Shown here in pieces: positions 1 to 11,619 of a stretch of DNA of 64,000 bases. The position numbers and the translations under genes are program-made. Origin of the DNA: Breviolum minutum Mf 1.05b.01 (lineage: Eukaryota; Sar; Dinophyceae; Suessiales; Symbiodiniaceae); the NCBI GenBank assembly GCA_000507305.1, contig DF240180.1, positions 62,001 to 126,000 on the forward strand, in the 5' to 3' direction. Each line of letters starts with the position of its first letter. The stretch's first letter is position 1. The notes under the pieces are model-generated. The model saw nothing but the letters and a program-made list of their open reading frames with translations. It made no database searches and was not told the origin of the DNA.

Positions 1-1230
1 TCTTCGGAACTTGCTTCCGCCAACTTGGGCCGCGAACATTTTGCGAACCAAAATTTAAGAACGCATAGGCGCCACACAGCGATTCGCTTGCCGCGCGGGG
101 TGGCGACGGCGCGGGCGTCGCGATATAGCGCTCGGGATTCGTTGCGTTCGCGGGGCGTGGGGCGCGAAAGCCTTAAGTACCGAAAAAAAGGGCAAAAAAA
201 AAAATTGCGAGAGTTTCCCCTTGTTTTTACCTATAAAAACCACCCCGTGGGGTGGCGTTATTCTGTCAATCTACTTTTCGTTCTTTTCCGTTCCTTCCTT
301 TGGGGGTTTCACTTTGCAACTAAACTCTCCTTCAACAAGCTGATGCGTCTTCAAGTGGTGTTACTGCAACTACCTTTCTGACATGTTGACTCTTTTTGTG
401 GTGAGGCCGGGACGACAAAAGATGGCGGCTTTGCGGCGCCTGATCGGAGCGTTTTCCCGTGTGTCTCAAGGAGAACTATGTCACCTTTGTTCTAAGACGC
501 CTGCGTCACGCGCGTCTCCGAATCCGGACTGGCTGGCTTGAGGCCCAAAATGCGGCAAAGCCACGGAATTAATGGGCCGTCCTGCCCCCTCCCCCAGTCA
601 TGACTTGCAAACGTTCGCTACCACATCACTGACTCCACTGCGAAAACTGGGACAACTCTAGAGACAATTTGGCGAGGGTTCTGCCTTCTGTGGTTCGAAA
701 AAGACGTAAGAATTTTGTCTACTTCGACCTTTTCCAACTTTCACATTTCAACCATCACATTTTTCAGTTCGTGAAGACCTTACCAAAAAGGGAAACTGAA
801 AATTTCGCGGGCGTTTTGCCTTGTTTCAAGCTGACATATCTTTGCTTGTCACATCAATTTTTGCTGGGAAAGCTTGCTTGGGGGCTTTCATATACTCATG
901 GCAACACCCCCTGTGCGACAACTAGTGGGTGGTGGCGACGAAAATCGGATGTCACTCTTCCGTAGGGCCGCCATTTTCAATACAAAGAAAAACGTAAGCA
1001 AGAAGTCATACGGATTGTCATCTACTGCGTATGACGCATAATGGGCACACCGCACGAGCCTAAGTGGGGCAATGATGGCCCGATGAGCCACTTAGGTTCA
1101 CCAAGGTCTGAGACAAGGTACCACCTACTCTGTTCAATCATTTTTGGAGCCCAATGTTCACAGGTAACAGGGTGGGAATGAACTTTAACACCGAAGACTG
1201 TGGTGGCCATTGGTCCTCCAACAGGACACG
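1..1230. other. non-coding start of window with CpG-rich block
   Basis: Bases about 60-175 are GC- and CpG-rich, unlike the AT-richer DNA after them. Short open frames exist on both strands, but none has recognisable motifs. I see no gene or inverted-repeat element here. Confidence 0.4.
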
Positions 1231-1239
1231 AGTTACGGT

Positions 1240-1340
1240 ACCGGAACGCGTTCAGATATCCATCTCCAAAGGGTACTTTTGAGTTGATGATTTTCCGAAC
1301 TTCCCGTTTGGTGGGATATGTATCCGTTCCCTGGAAAATT
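1240..1340. mobile_element. MITE-like element, family G, inverted orientation
   Basis: This is a degraded family G copy read on the opposite strand. It keeps the inner block around 'gggtacttttgagttgatga', the phrase 'ggtgggatatg' and an end near 'gttccctgga'. Complete relatives lie at 14084, 48073 and 48895. Confidence 0.5.
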
Positions 1341-1344
1341 GACA

Positions 1345-2677
1345 CACCACACCCAGCAATCACTTGCGATTCACAGGGCAACTACCACCTGGGCCGTCCG
1401 CACAGGTGCTATCAAAGAAGCCATAGGCCTCAACGTCGCGCTAAGTGTGAATCGGGAAACACTTTTGTGTCTACTCCAACAGTTAAAGGAACCTTCAAAA
1501 AGATGTCCTCCGCTCCCCACCCAACAAAACAAACCATGTTGGTTGCTTGTTGGTTCAGTGATAAGTGCCATAATTTACCCTTCAATTGCCTAACCCTGAC
1601 AAATGAAACCATTTGTCACCCCGTGACAAGCGAGTTTGCAACACAGGCGATCCCCCCATATCGATTCTATCAGTCAGCATCTGGGGTCACTTATGATCGA
1701 CTTACTGGCTGATGGTTCAGCTGCAAGGGGGAGGAATAGAAATGATCATTTCACTCACACCTTTGCCAATTTTCGGGGTGAAAATTCAATAAGGTTTTAA
1801 GTCTCACCCACCTGTTTCACCACCTAACTAACTCAGGGGGATATTCACCAAAGAGTTGGCTGTTGCGCTTAAAAAGCCACGTGAAAAAAGGCCACTTTAT
1901 GTGAACTTCTTAAAGGTAGAGATATGGGGATTGCATTCGGAAGATCTTCTTGAAAGTGAGATGAACGCACAAGAATCACAAGAACATGTTTTACACCACC
2001 ACCCATAGACATCTATCATCAAAATATGCTTGAACGACTTACATCTGTCATGATCCAAAAATGTTTCAAACCACCAATTTGACATCTATGATGTATCGAA
2101 GTGGCAACGCAAAAACACTTCAAGCATCAACCGCGTAGGTTTGATATCACGTCACCTTCGACCAATTGAGCTACGGAAATGATTTTCATCTAAGGGGTTA
2201 CAAGCCAGAAATCTAACCCTAGGGATCCAATCACCGAAACTGAGAAGGGTCATGGAACCTAAATGACCTATGCGTTTCGTTAAAGGTGATTGGGTCCACC
2301 CCGGACCTCATCAGCTGAGAATATATGACGACTGATTGGATGCCTAGGGTAAAGAATGGAGGTCCTATAAAACATGTTTGGATCCTTGGAAATTGGGCTC
2401 CTTCCAAGAGCCGGCAATTTTTGTTCTACGGTGGATCCATTTCCCCCAACATTGACAGGGAGAAACATACAGTACCTCACGTCACATCTCTAGGTCTTCA
2501 TGGCTCATTCTGAGCCATCAAAATGGTTGAAACAAAAAAAACAACGGAAACTCCCCGTGAAAAAAAAACCTATCAAAATCCCGCTTGGTTGATTTTTCAG
2601 ATGGTATTTCTTTTTGTTGTCAGTTTTCAGGTGGGACTGCGAGTTCTCATGATCTCGATGTTTTTCTTAAGGATAGT
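1345..2677. other. non-coding stretch
   Basis: Overlapping short frames on both strands between 1345 and 1712 show no domain motif, and both strands are equally open. I see no repeat or element that I can support here. Confidence 0.3.
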
Positions 2678-2778
2678 AGTTGGTGGTTGAACCAACCCGT
2701 TGAAAAAATATTAGTCAACATGGGAATCTTCCCCAATTTCCGGGGTGAAGAATAAAAAAATGATTGAAACCACCACCT
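2678..2778. mobile_element. MITE-like element, family H
   Basis: The left end 'ttggtggttgaaccaaccc' and the right end 'ttgaaaccaccacc' form a short terminal inverted repeat. The interior carries the family phrase 'gggaatcttccccaattt'. It sits directly against the family A element that starts at 2784. Confidence 0.65.
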
Positions 2779-2783
2779 AGGGA

Positions 2784-2902
2784 TAGTGTTGATGATTCAG
2801 AAATCGAGAAGTAAAATTCCCATCATTTATAGTTACAAGGTCACTCCAGCATACATCCAAACGGTGGTTTAAACTCACCGGATCTCTGATCCATCAACAG
2901 TA
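2784..2902. mobile_element. MITE-like element, family A
   Basis: The left terminus 'tgttgatgattcagaaatc' is inverted at the right as 'gatctctgatccatcaacag' followed by TA. The centre is unrelated to most family A copies, so this may be an old or recombined copy. Confidence 0.65.
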
Positions 2903-3601
2903 GTATGTCATCACTTCGGTCTAACCCCCCGGAATCCAGTAACACAAATAAAGGTTTAGGAACCTGGGATTCCCAGTCGCCTAAAAATGGAATGGTTCAT
3001 GTCATCCTGGTGGTGAAAAACGGAATCCGCATCCTTTTTTGAGGGGCAGCTTCAAAGTACACCTTCATTCATGGCAGAATTACACCAACCAACCCAGACA
3101 CCTCGAAGAGGTCTAAATAGTCTGCCTCCGGATAGTAACCTGAAGCAACGATTGGATGGATTCAGAGGTTAAGAAAGGATTGGGGAGTTCAATGACTGAA
3201 AAACTTCAGTCCAACAATAATTATCTATTGCAGATTCATGTAGACTGGGTTCTGCCTAAACACATGAAGGCGAATAGGGTTCCCCTTCATACCCACTGTC
3301 ATAGGTTTTTGGCAACCCCGAACATATAGAACATGAAGATGTTTTTGCTTGGAAAGGGAATCCCTTTGACCAACCCCCTACATTCTGGGATGTTCCATGT
3401 AAGCACATTCTGGGAGTAGCAGTGACGTTGTGAATCACATTCACCATCAATCAAGGGAATTACAAAATCATCCGACTAATTTGGATTTGCTTGTTCGATG
3501 CTTGGAAAAAAAAAATCTCCCAAATGGTGGTTTAATGGTGATTTGCCATGGTAAAAAGTGAAAAAAGTCACCTTTTAACAAATCCAAGCAAACTATTTCT
3601 G
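2903..3601. other. non-coding stretch
   Basis: I found no element with paired ends and no convincing coding frame. A 64-codon minus-strand frame at 3256-3450 has no motif. Confidence 0.3.
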
Positions 3602-3694
3602 GTTGGTGGTTTCAACCCATTTGAAAAATATTAGTCAAAATCGGAATCTTCCCCAAGTAGGGGTGAAAATAAAAAATCTTTGAAACCACCACCC
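3602..3694. mobile_element. MITE-like element, family H
   Basis: This is one of the cleanest family H copies. 'ttggtggtttcaaccc' at the left pairs with 'tttgaaaccaccaccc' at the right. The interior 'aaaaatattagtcaaaat' plus 'ggaatcttcccc' is shared with copies at 2678, 42080 and 50713. Confidence 0.7.
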
Positions 3695-4545
3695 AGATTT
3701 TTTCAAATGGGTTCGTAAACAAACATTTCTTTGGCAAAATAATTCCAGCCACAAGCTCCCCATTTTGTCAAGCTTCCTTCGTCGGCACTGGCTACCCAAC
3801 ATGATGATTTTACTCCCCATCCCCCAACCCATAAAATTCAAAGGGAGATGCAACTTAGCTTCAAACTGTGCTACATTGAAAAATGGCTTATGAAATAATC
3901 CCCATCTAACTATGTAGTGTATACATCTCCTATATACCCTAAACAACTAGGGGCCTTATTTTTCATTGTTCAAATACCAACCCTCTTTCGTACAGAGTGA
4001 GATTTGGTGCAAAAAAACTTCTTCAAGTGCTTCCATCACCATACCCAAACAATAAAAACAGGATGTCTTTGGGCTTCCATCATCTCCCCTTATGACCGCG
4101 ACCATCAGTTGTCAAATGACTGATGGTTACCTCGTCTCCTGGATCTAGAGCAAAGGCTGCCACCAAGGTCATGTCCTTCTCCTGGAGGTTCCGCATGGGA
4201 CTCGTCGCGGTTTCCCCATGCAACGAAAACGCCCGGATGCTGCAAGATGTAACGACCTACACACGGCACAGCCTTGGTAACGAAAAGAAATTGAGATGTC
4301 TCAACCCCAGGGTTACCCAACAATTTCTCATGTGAAGGGCTTGAACCCTATAACCCTGTAAAGAGGAGTGTCTTTTCAAAAATGTTTGTCTGAGTTTGAA
4401 TTCACTGAGAACCTCATGGGTTTGTTGATGATGCTGATCTCATTCGGACGAAATTTCAACCTGTGCTGCTAACCAAAATTCACAAAAAATAGAATGAAAC
4501 AACAACACCTCCTACCCCCCAGAATCAGTGACACCAAACAAAACA
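3695..4545. other. non-coding stretch
   Basis: Short frames occur on both strands (70 codons plus, 72 and 103 codons minus) without motifs. The phrase 'aaatggcttatgaaataatcc' near 3880 resembles the family M core described at 63868. Confidence 0.3.
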
Positions 4546-4650
4546 TACACCCCCCAAGATTAACATACAACCTGAAAATGATGGTTTGAAGGATGTTTCT
4601 CCTTTTCCAGGGGTGTATTCTCAGGTTCCATGTTAATCTTCCCGGGTGTA
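4546..4650. mobile_element. MITE-like element, family E
   Basis: It starts 'tacacccccca-agattaacat' and ends 'tgttaatcttcccgggtgta', giving TA at each end and terminal repeats of over 20 bases. The interior 'gatggtttgaaggatgtttc' matches the copy at 49931 closely. Confidence 0.8.
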
Positions 4651-4831
4651 CCTTTCATCTCACATTCGCTCCCGGAAAACCCGTAACAAAACCCTCCCGT
4701 AAAAAACTCCTGCAACTTCACATTGGCCGTTGGCGCCACCGAGGTGTGATTGCAAAGATCGATGCCGGGGGAGAGCAACAAACCCTGGGGGCATCCAGGA
4801 ATTGCCAGATGCTGCCAGGGGTGCCCAAGTG

Positions 4832-4859
4832 GTGCCCGGGAGGATGTGCCCGGGAGGAT
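4832..4859. repeat. 14-bp tandem duplication
   Basis: The unit 'gtgcccgggaggat' is present twice, head to tail, without mismatch. Confidence 0.85.
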
Positions 4860-5085
4860 GATCCCCATGTTAGGGAACCCTAAGGATTTTTTAGGGGGAA
4901 GATGGGGATTTTTTGTAAAATGTTAGGGAAGATTAGGGGAATCACCACCTTTCCCCCCCGCCCCTTAAGAATCCTATTATTGGAGGATCATCCCATTTAT
5001 TAAAGGAATATGTTTTAGGGGTCTGTTGGAATTTTCTTAGATAGTTTCCCGTCATGCCAATTTGTTCCTCGGCGAGGATAGGTGC

Positions 5086-5240
5086 TACTTGGAAGATCAT
5101 GCCATGACTTGTAAATGGTTAATAAGCATGGTGATCGTAGGTCCCCTAAGTAGGGCTGCTCCCTTCCAAATGGCCTTTTCATGGCTTACAAATGGGGGTT
5201 AGTTACTAAGTACTTACTAAATGGGATGATCCTCCAAGTG
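5086..5240. mobile_element. MITE-like element, family C
   Basis: It begins 'tacttggaagatcatgcca' and ends 'tgggatgatcctccaagtg'. A second left end ('ttggaggatcatcccattta') at 4983 has no partner of its own, so a second copy may have been truncated next to this one. Confidence 0.7.
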
Positions 5241-5265
5241 GGTTTCTTTTTCAAAAACAATCCCG

Positions 5266-5362
5266 TGAAGACTCTCTAGGGAACGATCACATATCCCACC
5301 TTGGGAAAATGAAAATCAACGACTCAAAAGTTCCTTTGAGAGGGGATATGTTAGTTCCCAAC
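5266..5362. mobile_element. MITE-like element, family G
   Basis: It contains 'tagggaacgatcacatatcc', the family block 'aatcaacgactcaaaagttc' and the right part 'ggatatgttagttccc'. The outermost bases have drifted. Confidence 0.6.
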
Positions 5363-5569
5363 GCGGATATATAGCTTCAGATGAGATATCAAATTCATAT
5401 TAGTGTCAAAATTCGTATTTTTCTGTTTGGCAAAATTTAGTGGGAAAAAAAACAAAGATTTTTTCGGGGAAAAAAAACCTATCATGGTCATTTTGGGAGT
5501 ATCAGGGTATCCTCCGTAGTGATTTTCTGGGACTATTTTGGATAATGTTTTATCTGGGCAAATTAGTAT

Positions 5570-5570
5570 N
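5570..5570. other. ambiguous base (n)
   Basis: The single undetermined base of the window. It falls in non-coding DNA rich in homopolymer runs. Confidence 0.99.
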
Positions 5571-5584
5571 TGAATTAAGGGGAT

Positions 5585-5690
5585 ACTGGGGGGATTCCCT
5601 TCCTAAACCACAATTTAAGGGGACCTCGGCTGAGGTCGTTATAGTTTGCCCAGGTTATATGTGGGGATATCATCTCCATATCTGGTGTAG
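5585..5690. repeat. dispersed repeat, two copies
   Basis: The phrases 'ttcccttcctaa-ccac-attt' and 'gaggtcg-tataatttg' in this segment recur in the same order at about 60308-60372. No inverted ends were found, so the class is unknown. Confidence 0.5.
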
Positions 5691-5790
5691 AAGCTCGGCT
5701 CAAGTGTTTTTTTGTGAGACCTTATGATATCTCTGGTTTTTTTTTGGCTGCAAAAATGACACTAAAAAGTTGCTACAATTTTACCTTACA

Positions 5791-5924
5791 TTATGGCTGC
5801 CCCCCCTAAACTACCCCTTCCCAGAAATAATGGGTTTAATAAGGCCTTATTCAGGGAATCCAATGGTTAATAAGCCCTTAATAAGGCCGGCGATTTCTGG
5901 GGGGTAGGTTGACCAGCCATAATT
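5791..5924. mobile_element. MITE-like element, family N
   Basis: The ends 'ttatggctgcccccc' and 'accagccataa' are inverted copies. The interior has further palindromes around 'aataaggccttatt'. A related, less complete copy lies at 10988, and similar pieces occur near 45620 and 47862. Confidence 0.6.
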
Positions 5925-5997
5925 ACAGCACCCTACTTCAAAAAAAAAGTCCAAGTGCTCCAGCAAACATCCAATTGCATGATTTCTTGTTGCCAGG

Positions 5998-6093
5998 TTG
6001 GTGTTGAAAAACTCTGAAAAATATGCTTGTCACATTGCATCATTTCTCTAAGTTTCGAGGTAGAAATAAAACATCATTGAAACCACCCCCTAG
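5998..6093. mobile_element. degraded MITE-like element, family H
   Basis: The right end 'cattgaaaccacccccta' is clear. The left end 'ggtgttgaaaaactctgaaa' is diverged, but the order of internal phrases matches family H. Confidence 0.45.
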
Positions 6094-7037
6094 GGGTTTA
6101 GAATCTGGAATCTGTGTGGATTTTTCTTTGAAGAAACCATATTTTTTGGGCATATGTTTGTTCCAATGCCTTCAGTCAGGGGTCATTATATTACCACTCC
6201 AAACAATGCACTTGGAAATCCTTGAAATGTACTACACATTTGCATCTTTTGATTGTCCCCAAAATGGGTCCCATTTCATGATCCCTTTCAGTTGGCTGGA
6301 AACACAAAAACTACCCTTTCACTGGGGGCCAATGTCACCATGACCAGAACGGCGTTGGGATACGCGCTTGATGGGATGCGTGGGATTTTTGTCCCATTCA
6401 TGGGATGGGTTTTCTGGATCAGTTCGGTTGGATACAAACTTCGATTGGGACACATTTTCGCGGGAATCTCCATCCCAAGGTCTTGTGAAATTTCAGAAGG
6501 ATTAAGAAGGATGAGTTGAAAATAAGATAGTAGCTTAGTGTATAAAGTATAACCCAAGCTACTATGTCCGCAACTGAAAAATCACCATCGTCACCAGCAA
6601 GATCAACTTGCATCTCTTGTAAATCCAATAAAAGCCATCCTTTTCACGAGAGTCGTTCAAAAAACCTCGCCACTTTGAGATGATTCAAATCCTTTTTGCA
6701 CAAACGAAGAAAACACCATAAGATGACATAGACAGAGTTTGGGGAGCCAGGGCCCAAGTTATAACTTCCCTAAAACAGCTTTTAAGCTCCTGAAAATAGG
6801 CTTTTCTGCCCCGAAAAGAGAAAATATCGTCTCCCTTGGGCTCTGGACCCACCGTTTTCAAGGAAAACTATGGGGCGAAATATTTGTTTCGGGTTTTTTG
6901 GGTTTTTTCCCAAAGCTAAGCTGAAACATCCAGGTCCCGTCGTCCCATCGTCTGACCTGCGACTCTGTTTCGAGTGCACGGGTTTGCACTACTAATGCAC
7001 ACCAGAAATGCTCCTGGGAGAGATCTCCCATCGAATC
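6094..7037. other. non-coding stretch
   Basis: It includes a family D-like left end near 6755-6810 ('ttccctaaaacagc...ctcctgaaaatagg') with no matching right end. Overlapping short frames have no recognisable motif. Confidence 0.3.
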
Positions 7038-7104
7038 AATGGGACTGGTATATTTACCTACATAAAGCGACTAAATGTAGGTAGAATAAATATACCAGTC
7101 CCAT
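7038..7104. repeat. long near-perfect hairpin
   Basis: 'gggactggtatatttaccta' and its inverted copy (with 'ata' inserted) face each other across a loop of about a dozen bases. This could fold as a strong cruciform or be the core of a MITE. No other copy was seen in the window. Confidence 0.75.
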
Positions 7105-8690
7105 GGATCCTATGGGTTTGAATGGTTTTGACATCTGGTTTTGGATAATGATATAAGGGCTACAGGTTACCCTCTCTAAAATTCACACAAACACCCCTGA
7201 AAATAGGCTGAAGGCCCCAAAAGGAAAGTAAGTCTTCCAAGCATCCATTGTCACGGTTCCAGGAACGTTCCATCTGGCACTTTCTCACAATAACTTAGAT
7301 TTGAAAGTGGAAAATGTTCCCATCAAATTTCCTCAAATAAATCCAGATCAAAATTCGGCACAATTTTGGGGGACCGATATTTCCGTAGCAACTTTGGAAC
7401 AAGGTGCCTAGTTGACATACCAAAGTCCTCGACTGATGGCATTGCCTTTGTTTGACTCCATCGTTGCCATTCCTTTCGCAAGCCCAAAGTCACCAGACTT
7501 AAGTAGGGTCCGATAACTCCACTTGTACCGGTGAAATAAAACAATGAAACCCATTTATTTTCGGCCATTTATGGGGGCCCCATAAGTCCATTTATAACGG
7601 GTAGGGTCCACTTTGTATGGACCATTGATGATTTTTTCACTGCATCGCGGGTAATAAGGCACATTTGTAGCATAAATCGACATTTGCTTGTTTAGCTCAT
7701 TCATGCGCAATCCAATTCAGTTGAGGGTCTTCTCGCAGCAGATTCTGAATGGTTTCTTATAGTCGCAAATCACCACTTCCTGTCTAAGTCTAAGTGTAGC
7801 CCGTTCATCCAAGAAAATGTCGACCACTTTATTCTCGTTTGTCCGGAATATAATCAACATCAATGATCATCCGATTCTTGTGGTTTTTAACTTGGTTGAT
7901 GTACAAATCAAATACGGGTTACCACCTTCCGAACCCAACGGCTGGAACGTCCCCCTTCGAAAAAGGAATGTCATTCACAAACAACCCAGATAATTCCATC
8001 TTAATTTTCTGGAGCACTGCAAGTTCCTGCAACCTGTTCTAATACTACCTATCTTTCATGTGGGGAATGAAACCGACTAAAAGTTCCCACCTCGCGAATG
8101 TAAAGATCAAGGATCATGAAAAATCACTTTACATGGAAAAAAGTGCACAAAAGTGATGTATCGTCCAAATGGCCCTCCACGATGTCAGAGAAATACCCTC
8201 CATCATCATTGTTTTATCTTTCCTCGTTCATACATATGGACCATGTGCCAAAATCTGGCGAACCAATTGAATTGCGTATACAGATTTATCTCATGAATTG
8301 CACTTTCTTACGACATGTTTCAAGAATCCCTCCTGCTAAAAAAAACCGGGATGAATGAAATTCACTTCGTGACTTTTTGCAAAAAGAAACGTGTTGCTTA
8401 CACTCTTTACTCAAGCAAAAATCTGAACTTTATCCACCCCCCCACACCCCTTTTTAGCTCTAAAAAATGAAACCAGCGTAAACCCAGATAGCGAAAACAC
8501 TTTCAACTCGACTCATATCCCCCACCCTTCCTCCCTTGAAGAGAAAGCACGGCCTTTTTCCTGAGGTTGGTGGTACTGGTAATGGTGCGCCTCTACTTCA
8601 GAAACGCTGGCAGGTACGCTGGATGGATCAGATCCAGTATCCCATATCACTGGTAGCTTCGTTGGACACAATCCCAGTGATATGTTGTGT
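7105..8690. other. non-coding stretch
   Basis: A family D-like left end near 7171-7235 lacks a right end, and a piece of the family I interior ('cggccatttatgggggcccc') lies near 7562. Short frames on both strands show no motif. I see no gene. Confidence 0.3.
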
Positions 8691-8810
8691 CCCCCTGCTT
8701 TTTTGGACGAAATTCACTAACTACTCAAGTTTCAGCACCGTAGAATGAAACCCCCTGCTTTTTTGGGCGAAATTCACTAAAAACTCAAATTTCAGCACCG
8801 TAGAATGAAA
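8691..8810. repeat. 60-bp tandem duplication
   Basis: Two adjacent 60-base units start at 8691 and 8751. Each runs from 'ccccctgcttttttgg' to 'ccgtagaatgaaa', with only a few substitutions between them, so the duplication looks recent. Confidence 0.9.
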
Positions 8811-8924
8811 CCTTCAAAAGTAACATGAAAGCAATGGAAGGAACCCAAAGTATCATGGAAAGGTAACATGCAAGGAATGGCAATAATCAAGCTGGTAGAA
8901 GTTTTGCGTCTCTTCAGACGTTCC

Positions 8925-8942
8925 CCACACACACACACACAC
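8925..8942. repeat. CA microsatellite
   Basis: A short uninterrupted run of alternating C and A. Confidence 0.9.
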
Positions 8943-9059
8943 CAAGACTTCGAGTTTGCCTATTTGGGGTTGTGTTTCTTTTACAGGAAAATCATGGCAT
9001 GTCAGGGTTAACATGACTCGCATGGGCTCCACAAGAGCATCAACACATGGCATCGCATT

Positions 9060-9674
9060 CTTTTTCATGGTGGTGAACACGAATGTGAAGGCAGCAGATT
9101 CGTTCTGTGTGCAGCACCAGGCGCTGGATCCACTCGTGCTGGTGGTGCTAGTGGTGGCGGTGGCGGTACCGCCACCACCCCAATCGCCTTCAAAGCCTGA
9201 GCCACTTCATCTGCAATATCCTTCGCAGCAAAACATATTGTGAGGAGCAGAGTACCCATGTATTCAATGTATTCATAGGTAGTCAATGTGTAAAATGAGA
9301 ACCTTTAACACAAGATTTCATTTGTAGGATCAGCAAAAAGTGCTCTCATGCAGAGATCTTTCGCCATGATTTAATTTCATACCGAACGCCCGAACGCACA
9401 AAAAGAAACACTAATTGAGAAGTGCCATACTGCGTTGTCGAGTCCTGCCCATGCACGTACTTGCTCCAATGTCCCCAAGGCTGCTAGCTCGGTGTCTGTT
9501 GGCAGGAATGAACGGACGGCCATCCAAAGCCATGGTTGCAAACACCTCTCGAACTTTCGGCACAGCGCACTTAGGTGAGTCGACAGCCAAAATGCACTTG
9601 CCAATGGCCAAACCAGTCAGAACACCAAGGATCCAAGCTATGAACAGCAAGGTGCCCAACGCAACCATGGGGAC
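9060..9674 (-). pseudogene. decayed protein-coding segment, unrecognised
   Basis: Minus-strand frames here read like real protein but change frame. The first piece, from about 9668 down to 9500, starts MVALGTLLFIAWILGVLTGL, a hydrophobic helix that could be a signal anchor, and continues to 'DGRPFIP'. From about 9510 the protein-like reading moves to another frame, with 'TDTELAALGTLEQVRAWAG' and then 'LDNAVWHF'. Further down come MAKDLCMRALFADPTNEILC (stop) and, near 9286-9120, 'AKDIADEVAQALKAIGVV' followed by a proline-rich run. The frame change could be a frameshift or an unseen intron. The plus strand has open frames here too, so strand choice rests on composition and the membrane-like start. 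Family unknown. Confidence 0.4.
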
Positions 9675-9989
9675 ATGAGTCTTGAGTCCAAAACGGCAGT
9701 TGGTAAACTTACAAGTGTGAAGCTCAAATAAACATTATTTGCAAGAATCCCAACCACCAAAATCCTCTGTGTGTTTTCACTTTAATGTTTCACATCACTC
9801 ACAAAAACCAATTTGTGTGTTATCAATGTAGAGAACAGTGTAACGTCTTCAAGAAGCTCAAGGCAGTTTTTTTCACGCCACATTTTTGTCGTGTTTTGAT
9901 CCGGCCGTTCTCAAATGAACATGCTTCCCTCACCACTTGGCAGCAATGTGTCCGAATGTAGCTGGACGTCTTTCCACTGAAGTTGAACA

Positions 9990-10215
9990 CCACACATGGC
10001 ACCCTACCATACCATAGCACAGTACAATGGCACACCACGTCCACTCCCCCAACTCCAACCATAGCACACTACAATGGCACCCTACAATGGCACCCTGCAA
10101 TGGCACCACGTCCACTCCCCCAAAGTTGGTCGTCACCCTCCCCCCCAACCATAGCACACTACAATGGCACCCAGCACTGGCACCACGTCCACTGCACCCT
10201 GCAATGGCACCAATC
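9990..10215. repeat. irregular minisatellite based on 'acaatggcacc'
   Basis: The phrase 'ctacaatggcacc' or a close variant recurs many times with spacers such as 'acgtccactcccccaa' and 'ccatagcacac'. Unit length varies, so this is a scrambled array. It makes long low-complexity frames that should not be called genes. Confidence 0.8.
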
Positions 10216-10454
10216 CACCAAAGTGGTTCGTCGCCCTCCCCCCCCTATTGGAAGTGCGAATCCCTATAGCTATCGCTATCTGGGGAAAAACAGGTTCCCA
10301 ACCGCCCCCTCCCAGCTGCGCTTAACTCCCCACCGGCGGCTCCACCTCCTCCAGGGCGTTGCGCCAGCGTCGGGCACGTTGAAAGGCAAGGCTTGGTGAT
10401 GCATCGACGGAGCGCCAGGCTGCTGGATGACCTACATGGATGACCCCCCCCTAT

Positions 10455-10602
10455 GTTGAGGTTGGGTTCCTTACCCTCCCCTGATTTCCTAACAGCAAAC
10501 TCACCAGTTGAGGTTACGGTAGTTCAAAACTCCCAGTATTTACAGGGTTTATATATAAATCCCAGGTGGTTGGCCTTGGGATTTCTGAACCATCAACAGT
10601 AG
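10455..10602. mobile_element. family A remnant (right half)
   Basis: The right half is typical of family A: 'tttacagggttta', 'cccaggtggttggcc', 'tttctgaaccatcaacagta'. The expected left terminus is missing or too diverged to place. Confidence 0.5.
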
Positions 10603-10827
10603 CACCTGAAGCCATGGAAGGCTTGGAATCCGCTTGGAATCCTTTGCTTCCGGACCCGAAGTTGGGGGGGCGTTGAGTAAGTTAGGCCTATTTTTCCATG
10701 CGAACTCTTTGTTAGTTTGATGGAGGTTAGATGCCACCCATAAAATGGGGGTAACAAGTTAACAAGCAGCAAATTTGTATGGTAAATTTTTGGGTTAGTA
10801 AAATGATGAATGTTTATAGGGATTTCC

Positions 10828-10983
10828 TACTTTTGGAGGATCATCCCCAATTAGTAAGGAGTTAGGATCACCCCCATTTCTAGGCCAAAAAAGGCCATTT
10901 GGAAAGGGGTCCCACGTTGCCCTATTTAGGGGACGAAAACTAACTTAACCATAGTTACAAGTCCTGGGATGATCCTGCAAGTA
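10828..10983. mobile_element. MITE-like element, family C
   Basis: It begins 'tacttttggaggatcatccc' and ends 'gggatgatcctgcaagta', with TA at both ends. The interior holds the family C block 'ggccatttggaaaggggtcc' and 'aggggacgaaaac'. Confidence 0.75.
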
Positions 10984-10987
10984 CCGT

Positions 10988-11080
10988 ACCCCCCTCAGAA
11001 ATAGGAGTTTGATAGCCGGCCTTATTAAGGGAAACCAATGGTTGTAGAATACTAGAGGGGGTAGGTTGACTAGCCAGTTG
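10988..11080. mobile_element. family N remnant
   Basis: The inner phrases 'cagaaatagga', 'ggccttattaagggaa-ccaa' and the right end 'ggggtaggttgactagcca' match the copy at 5791. The left end is eroded by the adjoining family C element. Confidence 0.45.
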
Positions 11081-11619
11081 CCGATGGCATGACACTGGCT
11101 GGATGTCTTCAATCAACTGGCCCCTAATTAAACCTCAAAGGTTAGTGAATCCTACTGAGATATCCCAGAAATTTACTATTATTGGTTAATAACCCAGGTT
11201 GTCAGAATCAAAATATTTAAGTGGGTATATACAGTACTAACTTTGTCTGTAGTTACTAAGCGTTTGCTAACTTTCTGGGTCATCCAAGCAGTCGTGTGTC
11301 GTGAGTAGGGCCGTGGATACAGGAAACACATGGAAATACTATATTCTGGGCCATGAACTTATCTTAAATTCAAATTCTCATGTATTCCACCCTAAGCCAG
11401 GAACTGATTGTTTCACCAATTTTGGGTTTTTAAATCCTGGAATTGAACTGATTGTTTTACCCATTTCTGGTGAAAATTCCCCCTACCACTGGCACCTTCT
11501 GCCAAAAAACCTTGGTGTGTCGCTATGAAGTGGTTCTCGTACCAGTCCTTGGCCAACCTGCCCACTAATCCAACTTAAAAGCACTCCGCAACCCCCTGTG
11601 CCTATGAGGAGATATGGAT
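11081..11619. other. non-coding stretch
   Basis: AT-moderate DNA with a 75-codon plus-strand frame at 11301-11528 that shows no motif. No paired ends were found. Confidence 0.3.

Noticed and set aside
954..978. 'ccgtagggccgccattttca', loosely like the spliced leader
   Set aside because: It needs insertions and lacks the TTTTGGCTCAAG end; most likely chance.
4862..4940. Several TTAGGG words resembling telomere repeats
   Set aside because: They are scattered and not in tandem, and the surrounding DNA is ordinary G-rich sequence.
9983..10399. 138-codon plus frame
   Set aside because: It runs through the 'acaatggcacc' minisatellite; the repetitive HYNGT-like peptides come from the repeat.
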